Shown here: one piece after another, positions 51,501-59,642 of the stretch
Numbering within the stretch: position 1 is the stretch's first letter
Layout: each line of letters starts with the position of its first letter
Origin: Dromaius novaehollandiae
Taxonomy: Eukaryota; Chordata; Aves; Casuariiformes; Dromaiidae
Length of the DNA: 64,000 nucleotides
Direction: 5' to 3'
Assembly (NCBI RefSeq): GCF_036370855.1
Contig: NC_088112.1
Location: 20,018,469 to 20,082,468, forward strand
Notes under the pieces: model-generated
Told to the model about the DNA's origin: nothing
What the model saw: the letters and a program-made list of their open reading frames with translations, nothing else
The model's database searches: none
Made by a program: the position numbers and the translations under genes

Positions 51501-54500
51501 GAGACGCCAGAGGCTGCCTGCGATGCTGACGACGGGCGAGTCCGACGCTCCTGGAAGCCTCCAGAGCCGGTGGAGGAGCGAGCGGAGGACGCACCTGGCT
51601 GCTGACCGACACAACCAGCCCTCTGACCGCCCAGACGGCACCGTTCTCGCTCCAGGAAAGCGCATCCCGGGGAAATGCTCCTCGGGTGAGCCCCCAAAGG
51701 TCCGTGAGCACTGCTCCACCTCCAAACCCCCATGGCCACCACCTGCCATCGCCTCCTCCGAGTCCCCAGCAGAGCCCCACCAAACCCAGCCCTGCAGGAA
51801 AGAGGAGGTGCTGGAAAGAAAGGACCTGTCCCGGCTGCGGTGTCCTCGAGGGAGGACAGGGCAGGGATCTCAGCAGCATCTGCTGCATCTCAGCACCTTC
51901 GCTGAGCGCCCGCGTGCAGAAGACCTACAACCCCGGGACGAGCTATTTCCTTCCGATCTACAGCAGCCCTGGGAGGGCCGGTGCGGCACGGCCGGTCACA
52001 CAGCTCCACGCTGCCTAGACAGAACGACACGGTTTTTTCCACGTAAACAGCACTGAGCTCATGCCAGAGGTGGGAAGGAGCCGCTGGGCGACGGACAGGG
52101 CTGACTCACCGCGGGAGAGGCGGACCGGCGCGGGCAGGGCAGGAAACCTCGGCGGGAAGGGTCAGCGCGGGGCGCGGGCGGCCACAAGGGAAGCCCCCCC
52201 CCCCGAGACGAGGGGTGAAAGCATGGCTGCTACCTCGGGTCCTGCTGTGCAACACAGCACCGCGATGCTTCCCCGAACGCTCTTCCAGCCGGGACCTCCT
52301 GGTGGGACCCCAAGTCTTTCCCATCATAGCTGCTGGTGAGGGCTTTGCCGCTCAGGTGTCACCACCAACGTCTGCAGCTTACAAGCAGCCGCTCCACCAA
52401 AACAAGCGGAGAAACGACGGTGGAGTGGCTCTCCGGCCCCCCGGGCAAGGGCACTGAGGAGGGAGACCAGGACACCCAGGCCGTTTCCTCTGCTCCCATC
52501 TAAACCACCTTCCTTCCCAACCGAGCCCTCCTTACAAGTGTCTTCTTCCTCCTGCAAGTGGCTTGAAGGACCCCAATTACCCTGCAGGTGTGTTTAGTCC
52601 TCTATTTACCCAACTCGATAGAGACACGGCATTTAAAAGAAGTCCATCTCAATCAGCAGCTTATTTAAACAAGGGGCTGAAAATTGCGATCAGCCTAAAA
52701 AGCACAACAAACCTGAGGCCATTAGCGTAAGAGCGGGTCTCAAGGGCCCTTCAGGAGCAGTAAGTGGACCCCAGGACTCTCGAGGATTGCACGTATTCCC
52801 GGCAAAGATTATATGTTAATAAAAAACACTCAGCAAATTCCCATGGTTAATCAGCTCTGCAAACTGAGCGCTTCACTTGGCTAAAGGGAGAAGGCATTTT
52901 CCCTATATGCTCCCTTTTAATGTACTGGATAGAAATAATAAATAATCCCATACAGCGTTTCTCTTCTGCAAATACTTAATTTTAGCACAACAAAGGCTTG
53001 AGCCAGTCATCGTTTCTTTACCTACATTCCAGTCTAAATTGGTCCTGTCCAGTGTCCATAAATAAATCAGCTTAGGAAAGTCAGTGGAAAGATAACCCTG
53101 CCAGCAGCCTTCGGCGGACGCCGATACCGCTCTGAGTGCCAGGCCCGCACGAGGGACGTCTCTGCGGCGCGCTCCGACTTCCAAAAGGCGTTCTGCAGTT
53201 TAAAGGGACGATTTCCATTTTCCGTTTATTAAAATAGTGTTTAGCAGGCCATTCGGACCAGATGCCCAATCTTCTTATGAAGTTAAGCTAATAGGTTTTA
53301 TAGACGTTATTGCTACTCTATAGCGAGCAGGATTTAAGATATCAGAAAAAGAGGCCGACGACACAGGGGAAAACGGCAGAAACCACAGATGCTGGCAAAA
53401 GGGTAGCAGCAATGATAGCTGCAGCACCCCCAAACCAAACTTCCCAACCCTTCGCATACCCAGGCCCAAACTTCTGACCAGCGTTAGGCCTCCTTATTCC
53501 ACTTACAAGGCTTCTATTAAAGTCTGTAAAAACCACGAGGCAAAAATCATACCCCTAAGGCTCAGTGCAGAGAAGAAAGAAAGCCAAGAAGATATGTAAT
53601 CAGGCAGATTTTAAATTAACTGGCCTGATTTTAAAAATGCAGACGAGTTAAGCAGACTAGCTGCCCAAATAGCCTAAAAGCAGGGATGGTGCACTTCACC
53701 ATCCTCCTCCTCCTCCAGTGGAGATGCTCTGCACAGCCCTGCAGCGGCACGGCAGCCGCCGGCACCGGCGACCCGAGACGCAGGGCAAAGCCCCGGGCTC
53801 GTGCTCTCCAACAGCACGGGAGCATCCCCGCATGCTGGGTGCATCGCGGTTCTCCTCGGCGTTGCCGGGCCGTTTTGCGCAGAAAAGCGGCAGGGACCCC
53901 GGGGCCGCACGTTCCCATCCGGCAGCTTCTACTGCTGCATCCCCAGATTGCAATTAACGGGTGCAATTTGGAAAAGCACCATTCCCCCCCCATCCCCTCG
54001 CCTAAAGCCTCCTCTAGGAGCAGCCCGTACCGGCGCAGGTCCGTCCCGGCCTTCGGAAGGACATAATCCCCTACGGAGGGACCGATTCACAAGCGATGGC
54101 TGGAAAAGCCAGGGAGATGCTCCAAGTGTGGAGGCACCTGAAAGCCGGGGAGATGCTCCAAGCGCGGAGGCTTCTTCAAACAGAGAACGCAGGTTGCTAA
54201 AATTTTGCTCGTTCCCACTTAATTAAGTAACATGCACCTGGGAAGCGCTCCCAGGAAAGCCAGGGACACCCGAGCATACGTTCGCTTGAAATAAAGACAA
54301 AAGCCCCGTTGCTTCTCCATGCAGCTGAAGCCAAGCTACCAACATTAAAGCATCTGGAATTAATTATCCCGGCCAGATAATGTTTCCACAATTATTCCAG
54401 TAATGCAAACAGCTCCACTTTTATTTGTATCCACCTACTAATGGAGAACAGAGGAGGGTTTTGCAAGAGCTCTGCACCTGCCGCGGCGCCGAGCCCGTCC

Positions 54501-57500
54501 TCCCCGCGCTCGCTGCTGCAAGGCGCCGCTCCCGCCGCGCTCCATCCAGTATAAACCACAGCCATCCCCAGGGAGAGCTAGCAAACACTTAAAATAAAAA
54601 TCACAGCGGCCCGATGCAGCAAGCAGCAGCTCAGCGAGCAGCTCGGCACCCGGCTCTGCAGCTCGCGCAGGAGGGGTCAGCAGGGACCCGGTGGCGGTGA
54701 GCAGGACGGTCCCGTGCCCACGCCGTCGTTCTCGCGACAGCGTTTCTGCCAACGCCGCTGCCACGGCCGAGTTCATGCTCGCAGGGGTTGTGCCTCCCTG
54801 TTGCCACAGCACTTTCTGTTTTCTGTTAAAACAGGGCCACAGCAAGGACGCGAGTGCAGATCCGCAAAGCCAAGCGGAGCTGGGAGCCCTGCCAGCGAGC
54901 GGGAGCCTTCCCTCGCGTCCTGCTGCGTGCAAGCACGCGGGAGAGCGAGCGCACGGCACACGCCAGCGCCTTCGCGCGAGGCCACGAGCCGCCCCGGGGC
55001 TCCCGGGGCCGGGAGGACGGCACGCTGGTGTCCTCAAATCATCAGGTAAAGAGCCAAAACCCCTACGGGTGCTCACGGGCACACGTAGGTGCCATCGCTG
55101 CATGGGTTACGCTCGCTGCCAAGCGAGCCCAGACCACGGCGCGCGCTGGATGCGGCCGACGGACGTGGCATTTGGCACCGCGGTGGCTTTGCTGTCACCC
55201 CCAGCAGCGGTAAGGACCAGAAGAGCTTATCGCTGCCACTGCACGACTGCGGGAGAGCGGCCAGCGTCTGCTGAGGCTGCGGCACCCACGGCCTGCCCGG
55301 ATGCCCCGGGACCCTGTAACTGCCCGCGGCAGCTCCCTGACTCTGCCTGCTCAATCCTCGCACTCGGACCACGCGGAGATGCTCCACGGTCGCACCCAGG
55401 GCCTGCCTGCGTACCCCGCCTGCCCCGGGCGCTGGAGGGGGTCCGGGACACAACAAACCCATCTCCAGCACCTCCGAGGAGCACAGGCTGGTGGCACTGG
55501 CCTGGGTCTGGGGAGCCAGGACGTGACAAACCCATCTCCAGCTCCTCTGCGGAGCATCGGCTGATGGCAGCAGCCCGGGAGCAAGGCCAGCTTGTCCTCA
55601 CCCGGCTCTCGGCCAAAAGCTCCGCACCTCAGTTTAGCCGTTGGCGAGATGGCTGGTACGGTGAGCGGCTCATGCAGGGGCTGCAAGGCTGACTTGTGCT
55701 CCCGTGAAGCCTGTGGAGACCCTCCAGCAACGGGCTCCAACAGAAACATGTTGCACTGTCACCACTACCTGGATCTGCCGGAGCAGGAGATGCTGAGGTG
55801 TCTCAGCAACGCGCGACACCCCGCCAGGCCAGTTCCCATCGCAGGGGAAACTCGCTTTAGCTGCTCATTTCCCCGCTCTCATTCAGCTGCCCGGGCGGCC
55901 CCGACAGCACCCAGGCGCCCGGCCAAGGCAGGCGAGGATGCGAGGTCCCAGCCAGGTGACACGAGCCGAGAGATGCTCCTCTGCCCCCAGCGCCGTCTGC
56001 GCAGCGGCACTGCAATTCATGCTAGCCTACAAAGGACCGCGGGTTTAAGGTGGCTCCCAGCTAAGCCGCTTCCAGGCGGCTGCTTTCTGGGGAAAGCATT
56101 CCTTAAAATAAAGCTCCTTCCCGCTGCCTCACCCACAGCTTTGACATTTGAGAGCTCCAGAAAATAAAACGTTTCGAAATCCCATTTTCAGCTTTGGATC
56201 CGCAAAACCCAGAGGCAACATGCAAGGAGGAAGAGCTCGTTTCCAAGAGCCCAGCCGCGGGATGAGAGGAGCAGCGCGACGCGGTCCCGGAGCGGGCAGG
56301 GACTCCCGCGCCCTCCCGCTTGCTGCTTGCCCACCCCCAGCTCCCCAGCCCAGGCACCCGCGTTCCCCGGGCTAAATATACTCCCCGTTCCTGCTTGCCT
56401 CGCTCGCCAGCTCCCAGATTGCCACGTGGTTTCTCCCTCCTCGCCTCCCTCCAGGAATCTGGCACAGAAATAGCTGTCAGGAGCGATGACACCAGCACGA
56501 ATTAACGCGGGGCATCCGTCCCCCGCGGCCCGAAACCTATGGGCCACGCACACCCCTGCACCACAACTTCACACCTTTGCAATAAGGTGCATTATTTTTT
56601 TATATGTATATATATATGCACACACATATAGGTATGTATATATATATGGTGGCACCAACGCTGCTCCCGGGCGGGCGCCGATCCCGGCAGTGGGCAAAGG
56701 CATCTCTGCTTCGCTCCTCTTCCGCGCGTGCGGAGAGGCCTCCGTTTGGGGACAAAGTCCTCAAGCTTGGGCTTGGCGGCAGAGGGGCAGCGACGAGCCA
56801 GAGCTGCCGGACAGAGATTCCCACGATGGGGCGCGGAGACCCTGAGCACAGGGAACACGCGGGAGAAGTGACATGTACCCGGGTATGGGACAAGAATCGG
56901 GACTTTGGTGGCCAAGCCACGAGCGGCAGAGCGGCTCGGAGGACTGCAGAGATGCACGGCAGGGCAGTTGTGTCCATAGGGACAGGCAGGAGGGTATAGC
57001 GCTGCGTATGAGCAATATATACACGCCTACTTCATGGCCAGCACACAGCGGGAGACGGAGCACATCCTGGGACAGCAGTGACACGGCAGAAGGGTGGTGC
57101 GAGGCCGGGTTTGCTGCCAAGCGTCACCAGGAGCGGACGCTCAGCGGGCAGAGGCACCCAGACACAGGTCACCATGGCATTCGGGGACTTGCAGTGCCTA
57201 GGTATCTGCTGCAAAGGCGATACGGCAGGAACCAGCCTGCTTGCAAGTGCTTCAGACGTTTTTTCTTTTTTTTTCTGCTAAAGAACATGTCAAAAAACTA
57301 ATAGGAGGAAAGACTTTATGACTTGGTTCTGCTCAGCAAGGGAAAACTGACTAAGAACATGCCGGTGCGGAGCACGGAGGTTCACGACGCTCAGCAAGGG
57401 CAGAGGGTTTCACCAAACAGGCTGTGGTGAACTTGGGGAACCGGTAAGATCCCAACGGGACCAACGCAGAAACTGTGCAGGAACAACAGCGGCAGTAACC

Positions 57501-59642
57501 TTCGGCCAAGGCAATACGTATTTTACTATTCCAAAATGCAGGAAGGAATCATGCAAGGAGTGGGAACGAGGTTGAATTACCAAGGACGTGTATCAGCCAC
57601 ATCACAAACGGGATGTATAGGGATAAAACAGATACTGCTAACGAAGCACATAATGAGAAATATTCAGAAAAATATATGAGTCCAAAAAAGAAAAAAAAGA
57701 GAAAGAGAGAGTGCGAGAGCAGTATCAGGAAAGGAGCCGACGCACCAGGCAAAGGGAAGCAAGCAGGAGGTGATGGCGAGGGTGCCGGGGCGTTGCTTGC
57801 TGTTCCTGGCCAGCCCCGAGGGGGTCGGGGCGACGGGAGGGCTGCAAACGCCGGCAGCAGCGAGCTGGGACTGCTCTCAAGTCAGAGGGAGGATGCAGGA
57901 GTTCAGCCGGCGGCACACTAGGAACTGCCGAAACCGCCAGAGCCACCAACAACCACCTTTGAGGAGCCACGGAAGATGGACCAGACCCAGAAGACTGGAA
58001 GGCGACAACTGTCTGCCTTTAAAATGCAGAACTCGGAGAAGAATACCAACACACGCAAGTAAGCCATGTCCACGAAAGCCCACAGAAAGCTCAGATAAAT
58101 GGGTTTGCTCAGTCCGGAGAAGAGAAGACCAAGAGGAGGTGCAACAGCAGCCCTAAAGACATCCAGGAGGGTGGGAAGAGGCCGGAGCATGAGGATGGGG
58201 ATGGGGATGGTGGAGCCCACCCAGGCTCCCCGTGCACGAGGGCTCGGAGGCGGATGGGTGCCAGGAATGGCCTGTGGGACCTCGCGGCACCCCTGGGCCA
58301 GCACGTGCAGAAACCGCGGCACGGGCCGGCGCTGAGCGGGCACCACCGGGCCAAGCCAGTGCTTCCCGGCTGGAAACGACCCAGGGGAAGAAAAACGGAG
58401 GGGAAAAAAAAAATGCAATGCATAAGAAGAGGTGTCACATGATGGGCAAATAGTCGCTCAAACACAGCAACCCAGAGGCAGGTGGGCCAGGGCCGCGCGG
58501 GCAGGAGCAGCGCCGGCGGCGAAGGCAGAGCCGGGAGGCAGCCCCAGCGCCTGGCCCCGCGCCCCGCCACGGCTCACCCACGTTTCTCTGCCGCCCCAGC
58601 AGCTGCTCAGCCGGCTATTTTAAACCCTGTTCCCTGTTTTAAAATAGCCGATGAGACACGGGACTGCACCGATAGACCTTCCCTCTGCTGGGTTCGGGGG
58701 CTGTTAGCCGCTTTGGAGGATGCTTGCTGGACTGCTCTTCCTCCAGCCCCCAAACCTCTGCATTCCCGCCCCATTTCCCACACCTAGGAGCGGCTCACGG
58801 CGGAAAGACGGACGTTTTTAACGAAGAGGCCGACTCCTGCAGCCCCACCGTGAAGCCCCAGCTCCGGCGCAGCCCTCCCCGGCAGACGTGCATCCACCGC
58901 CCACGCCAGGGGCTGACGCACCGCATGCTTCTACGCTGCTTTTCCTAATCCTCCCTCTGGTTTTATCGGGCCTTCTCCAAATTCCCCAGCCACGAGCGAA
59001 CGCGGAGCCGGCCAGGCTGCTCTCCGCCACCCGACAGAGGCGGTTTTGCAGGAGCGACTTTCTCGGGAAGCAGCCGCCGGCGCTCGCAGGGGTGCCCAGC
59101 CACAGAGCCGGCGGCAAGGCTGGACCTCCAAAACCTGCGTTTCTGGCTGCTGAGGCAGCTACGCTCCAGCATATGCATTGCTTGCTTACGGTGGGACTCA
59201 TCCTTTGCACCGTCTCGCAGGAGCACGGGCCACCGCAGCCACCGGCCACCTCGCCGGCTCCCCCCTTGCATGCACATCCTCAGCCCAGCTTGGTGCTTGC
59301 TTCTACCCAGCTCAAGCTCCCGCTCTGCCAGCTGCTTTTACTCCACACTGAAGTTTAGACAGCCGCATAACCCAAATTATCTCGGAGGCTTCTCAAAGCC
59401 ACAGATGGGCAAAGCCCTGCCAGGTAGCACCACGGCCCGTGCGAGGACCGGGGGAGAGGACAAGCACGGCGTGGCCTCGCTTACCTCACCACGGGCTCCG
59501 GGATGGCCTCGGCGCTGGCGGGCACCTGCACGCCCTTCTCCCACTCCTGCCGCCAGGGATCCGCGAGGATGTAGTACTCATCCGGGCTCAGCTGGAACGA
59601 GTCGGGGATCTTCATGGCCGTGATCAGGTCGGTACGGAAGAC
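23684..59642 (-). CDS. JADE2: JADE2 (PHF15), PHD-finger scaffold of the HBO1 acetyltransferase complex; nine exons visible, 5' end outside the window
   Basis: The nine exons listed separately join in frame into 803 codons and a TAA stop. Numbered from the first visible residue, an EPC-like region covers about 1-150, a C4HC3 PHD finger about 154-198, an extended PHD (zinc knuckle plus PHD) about 206-316, a conserved helical segment about 335-460, and a low-complexity tail 512-803. JADE proteins are nuclear scaffolds that join HBO1/KAT7, ING4/5 and MEAF6 and direct acetylation to histone H4; JADE2 has also been reported as a ubiquitin ligase for LSD1. JADE2 is preferred over JADE1 or JADE3 because of the [17 protein letters not shown] and [17 protein letters not shown] signatures. 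These assignments rest on recalled family sequences, not a search. All donors are GT and all acceptors AG. The N-terminal coding exon (about 50 residues) and the promoter are missing from the window. Confidence 0.96.
24562..27223 (-). other. JADE2 intron between exons H and I
   Basis: The 2.66-kb intron starts at gtaagt and ends at tttcag. No repeat family or extra exon was recognised. Overlapping open frames, up to 346 codons on the plus strand at 26326-27366, are GC-driven and antisense to exon H. Confidence 0.85.
27224..27352 (-). CDS. JADE2: JADE2 coding exon H: Lys/Arg-rich cassette exon
   Basis: Acceptor acaccag is followed by AACAGACTGG. The 129-nt exon is phase 1 at both ends, so it can be included or skipped without changing frame. 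With the carried G it encodes [20 protein letters not shown], then [20 protein letters not shown] and GQL; donor is gtaagt. It is strongly basic, with several Lys/Arg clusters, and resembles from memory a segment present in only some mammalian JADE2 isoforms. Its polypyrimidine tract is poor (ctaaaaaacaccag), which would favour regulated splicing. The basic stretch may act as a nuclear localisation or nucleic-acid contact segment; that is inference. Skipping would join DLYPG directly to LATSFPIDG. Confidence 0.85.
27353..30247 (-). other. JADE2 intron between exons G and H
   Basis: The 2.9-kb intron contains the intronic polyadenylation candidate at 30056 and an octamer ATTTGCAT at 28784-28791 next to a duplicated ggtgaagcatt. 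Nothing else was recognised. Confidence 0.85.
30056..30061 (-). terminator. Candidate intronic polyadenylation signal after exon G
   Basis: The minus strand reads CACGTAATAAAGTC, about 190 nt beyond the exon G donor. The preceding bases (acatttacagttttgttcag) look like an ordinary 3' UTR end. Combined with the in-frame TGA at 30192-30194 it would define a short JADE2 isoform ending before the C-terminal tail. The downstream G/U content is moderate. Confidence 0.4.
30248..30365 (-). CDS. JADE2: JADE2 coding exon G: coiled-coil-like segment
   Basis: Acceptor ccgtag is followed by GTT AGA AAT. The 118-nt exon encodes [20 protein letters not shown], then [19 protein letters not shown] plus the first G of the next codon (phase 1), with donor gtcagt, a somewhat weaker donor than its neighbours. 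The heptad-like [14 protein letters not shown] helix is common to all JADE paralogues. If the donor is not used, reading continues 18 codons into the intron to a TGA at 30192-30194, followed by AATAAA at 30056-30061, which would give a truncated protein (see findings). Splicing can go either to the cassette exon H or directly to the last exon, since both keep the frame. Confidence 0.95.
31283..32787. repeat. Minisatellite, 28 full copies of a 51/52-bp unit, intronic
   Basis: Each unit carries gcctgccccaccaccgcag, then catcctccttctcctcccag, then agaacctcc(a/g)ca. Counting the gcctgcccca core gives 28 occurrences from about 31311 to 32700, with degenerate part-units at each end. Most junctions read gagaacctcc (51 bp), and a minority gagacacctcc (52 bp). 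Because 51 is a multiple of three and stop codons are absent, all frames stay open for long distances, and each 52-bp unit shifts the frame. On the transcribed minus strand the unit is G/A-rich (gtggtggggcaggct). It lies wholly in the JADE2 intron between exons F and G. Confidence 0.97.
33426..33482. repeat. Three perfect tandem copies of a 19-bp unit
   Basis: The unit ggctcaacaccttccccaa occurs three times without mismatch (33426-33444, 33445-33463, 33464-33482). It is a short intronic minisatellite about 640 bp from the large array, with a different unit. Confidence 0.95.
33569..33630. repeat. Purine tract, (GAAA)n-like
   Basis: An A/G-only stretch dominated by gaaa and gaaaaa (aaagaaagaaagaaaaagaa). 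On the transcribed strand it is a polypyrimidine tract. Confidence 0.9.
34976..35437 (-). CDS. JADE2: JADE2 coding exon F: end of the extended PHD and conserved helical region
   Basis: Acceptor ccgcag is followed by TGC TCC ATG. The 154 codons (462 nt, phase 0 at both ends, donor gtgagt) begin [20 protein letters not shown], completing the extended PHD with FCLEH as its last visible metal-binding block. A short variable acidic linker ([16 protein letters not shown]) follows, then the conserved segment [60 protein letters not shown] and [15 protein letters not shown]. The [11 protein letters not shown] helix and the [14 protein letters not shown] wording match JADE2 rather than JADE1 (EEDNLAKREQDVL) or JADE3, as recalled. 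This is the longest internal exon of the gene. Confidence 0.97.
35438..39347 (-). other. JADE2 intron between exons E and F
   Basis: The 3.9-kb GC-rich intron contains octamers ATGCAAAT at 36988-36995 and 38415-38422. No repeat family or extra exon was recognised. Confidence 0.85.
39348..39464 (-). CDS. JADE2: JADE2 coding exon E: middle of the extended PHD
   Basis: Acceptor ggccag is followed by GTT AGC ATT. The exon encodes exactly 39 codons: [20 protein letters not shown], then [19 protein letters not shown]. Donor is gtaggt and both ends are phase 0. The [17 protein letters not shown] block carries the paired cysteines of the second finger of the extended PHD and is almost invariant in JADE, BRPF and AF10-type proteins. 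It is too short to show up as a convincing open frame alone; it was found by following the frame between exons D and F. Confidence 0.95.
39997..40164 (-). CDS. JADE2: JADE2 coding exon D: end of PHD1 and start of the extended PHD
   Basis: Acceptor cgcag is followed by GCC TGC TAC. The 56 codons (168 nt, phase 0 at both ends) read [20 protein letters not shown], then [20 protein letters not shown] and [16 protein letters not shown], with donor gtaagg. It supplies the last Cys pairs of PHD1 (ACYG, CRTC) and the C2HC knuckle that starts the extended PHD (CLLC, HVSC). The VPIGSW stretch has Ile where I recall Thr in human JADE2, a conservative-looking substitution outside the zinc ligands. The short 532-bp intron on its 3' side keeps it close to exon E. 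Confidence 0.97.
40165..41909 (-). other. JADE2 intron between exons C and D
   Basis: The 1.75-kb intron starts at gtgagc and ends at cgcag. Nothing recognisable was seen inside. Confidence 0.85.
41910..42121 (-). CDS. JADE2: JADE2 coding exon C: end of EPC-like region and first half of PHD finger 1
   Basis: After acceptor ttgcag the exon reads AG AAG CCA; with the carried G this gives [20 protein letters not shown], continuing [20 protein letters not shown] and then the PHD entry [20 protein letters not shown] and CNVCVHQ. Length is 212 nt, ending in phase 0 at donor gtgagc. The visible zinc ligands are the first two cysteines in CDVC, then CDKC and the His of [17 protein letters not shown] is a JADE/BRPF hallmark. 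PHD1 of this family binds the unmodified histone H3 N-terminus, so methylation at H3K4 changes where the complex is targeted. Confidence 0.97.
43470..43690. promoter_or_regulatory. Candidate intronic enhancer with homeodomain-type sites
   Basis: An AT-rich block in GC-rich intron B-C. It contains the 12-bp perfect palindrome gcgattaatcgc (43483-43494; core GATTAATC), a cgattgatgg box just before it, two ccatttat boxes 11 bp apart (43539, 43550), and ccattcataaaattgtc. No function can be shown from sequence alone. Confidence 0.35.
45462..45508. repeat. Two copies of a 23-bp unit ending in taaccc
   Basis: Copies ctgagcatccgtaacccaa and ctgagcatccctaacccaa lie 23 bp apart. A short local duplication. 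Confidence 0.8.
45880..45990. promoter_or_regulatory. Candidate regulatory block with two inverted octamers
   Basis: Perfect POU octamers ATGCAAAT (45929-45936) and ATTTGCAT (45977-45984) face opposite ways, 48 bp apart, in an AT-rich island of intron B-C. Confidence 0.3.
47030..47199 (-). CDS. JADE2: JADE2 coding exon B: variable linker and SRYDLDE motif
   Basis: The acceptor ttccag is followed by GATCATGCCC. The 170-nt exon encodes [19 protein letters not shown], a variable Ser/Pro linker, then [20 protein letters not shown] and KEM. It ends in phase 1 (one G carried over) at donor gtaagtc. The SRYDLDE..WLEL..ELKEM core is conserved across JADE and BRPF-type EPC domains, while the linker differs from mammals in both sequence and composition. 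A Met codon lies just inside the exon (IM), but the frame continues from exon A, so it is not taken as the start. The introns on either side are 12.3 kb (upstream) and 4.9 kb (downstream). Confidence 0.93.
48785..48824. repeat. Two copies of a 19-bp unit
   Basis: The unit ccaggtgtcctacaggtcc occurs twice in direct succession. Confidence 0.9.
49686..49776 (+). mobile_element. Decayed MIR-type SINE
   Basis: The run ctttgccagtgacttgctgc, gtgatcttcaggaaacccat, cctttagtctccccatcaat, gaactgtaaagac parallels the MIR core (ctgccacttactagctgtgtgacc...cctcagtttcctcatctgtaaaatg). It lies in the intron between exons A and B. Confidence 0.55.
55445..55566. repeat. Two diverged tandem copies, period about 73 bp
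   Basis: The stretch acaaacccatctccagc...gaggagcacaggctg at 55453 recurs from 55526 as acaaacccatctccagc...gcggagcatcggctg. A plus-strand open frame through it (54691-55692) shows matching protein repeats but has no recognisable content. Confidence 0.8.
56594..56649. repeat. AT-rich simple repeat (TA/TATG/CACA)
   Basis: The stretch is tatatgtatatatatatgca, cacacatataggtatgtata, tatatatgg. It is an ordinary microsatellite in the intron between exons A and B. Confidence 0.9.
58612..58650. other. Perfect 13-bp inverted repeat with 13-nt loop
   Basis: Arms cggctattttaaa (58612-58624) and tttaaaatagccg (58638-58650) are perfectly complementary. Each arm includes a CTATTTTAAA box that resembles a MEF2 site. 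Confidence 0.9.
59485..59642 (-). CDS. JADE2: JADE2 coding exon A (first visible): start of the EPC-like domain
   Basis: On the minus strand the acceptor reads ggtgtag, then GTC TTC CGT, giving [20 protein letters not shown] and on through [20 protein letters not shown] to AIPEPVV. The exon is 158 nt and leaves two bases (AG) to be completed as Arg by the next exon; the donor is gtaagc. This stretch is nearly invariant in JADE proteins and belongs to the N-terminal region that contacts the acetyltransferase. It starts in phase 0, so the preceding exon must end on a codon boundary, which fits the known exon ending KKPSE in other vertebrates. That preceding exon was not found to the right in this window. 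Confidence 0.95.

Larger units (their letters stand above)
47200..59484 (-). other. JADE2 intron between exons A and B
   Basis: The 12.3-kb intron contains a MIR remnant, short tandem repeats at 48.8, 55.4 and 56.6 kb, and the MEF2-like hairpin at 58.6 kb. An AT-rich patch lies at 52560-53650. The many overlapping open frames on both strands (for example 54691-55692) have no family content. Confidence 0.85.

Noticed and set aside
54691..55692. 333-codon plus-strand open frame with internal protein repeats
   Set aside because: The repeats follow the 73-bp DNA duplication, no family is recognised, and it lies antisense in a JADE2 intron.
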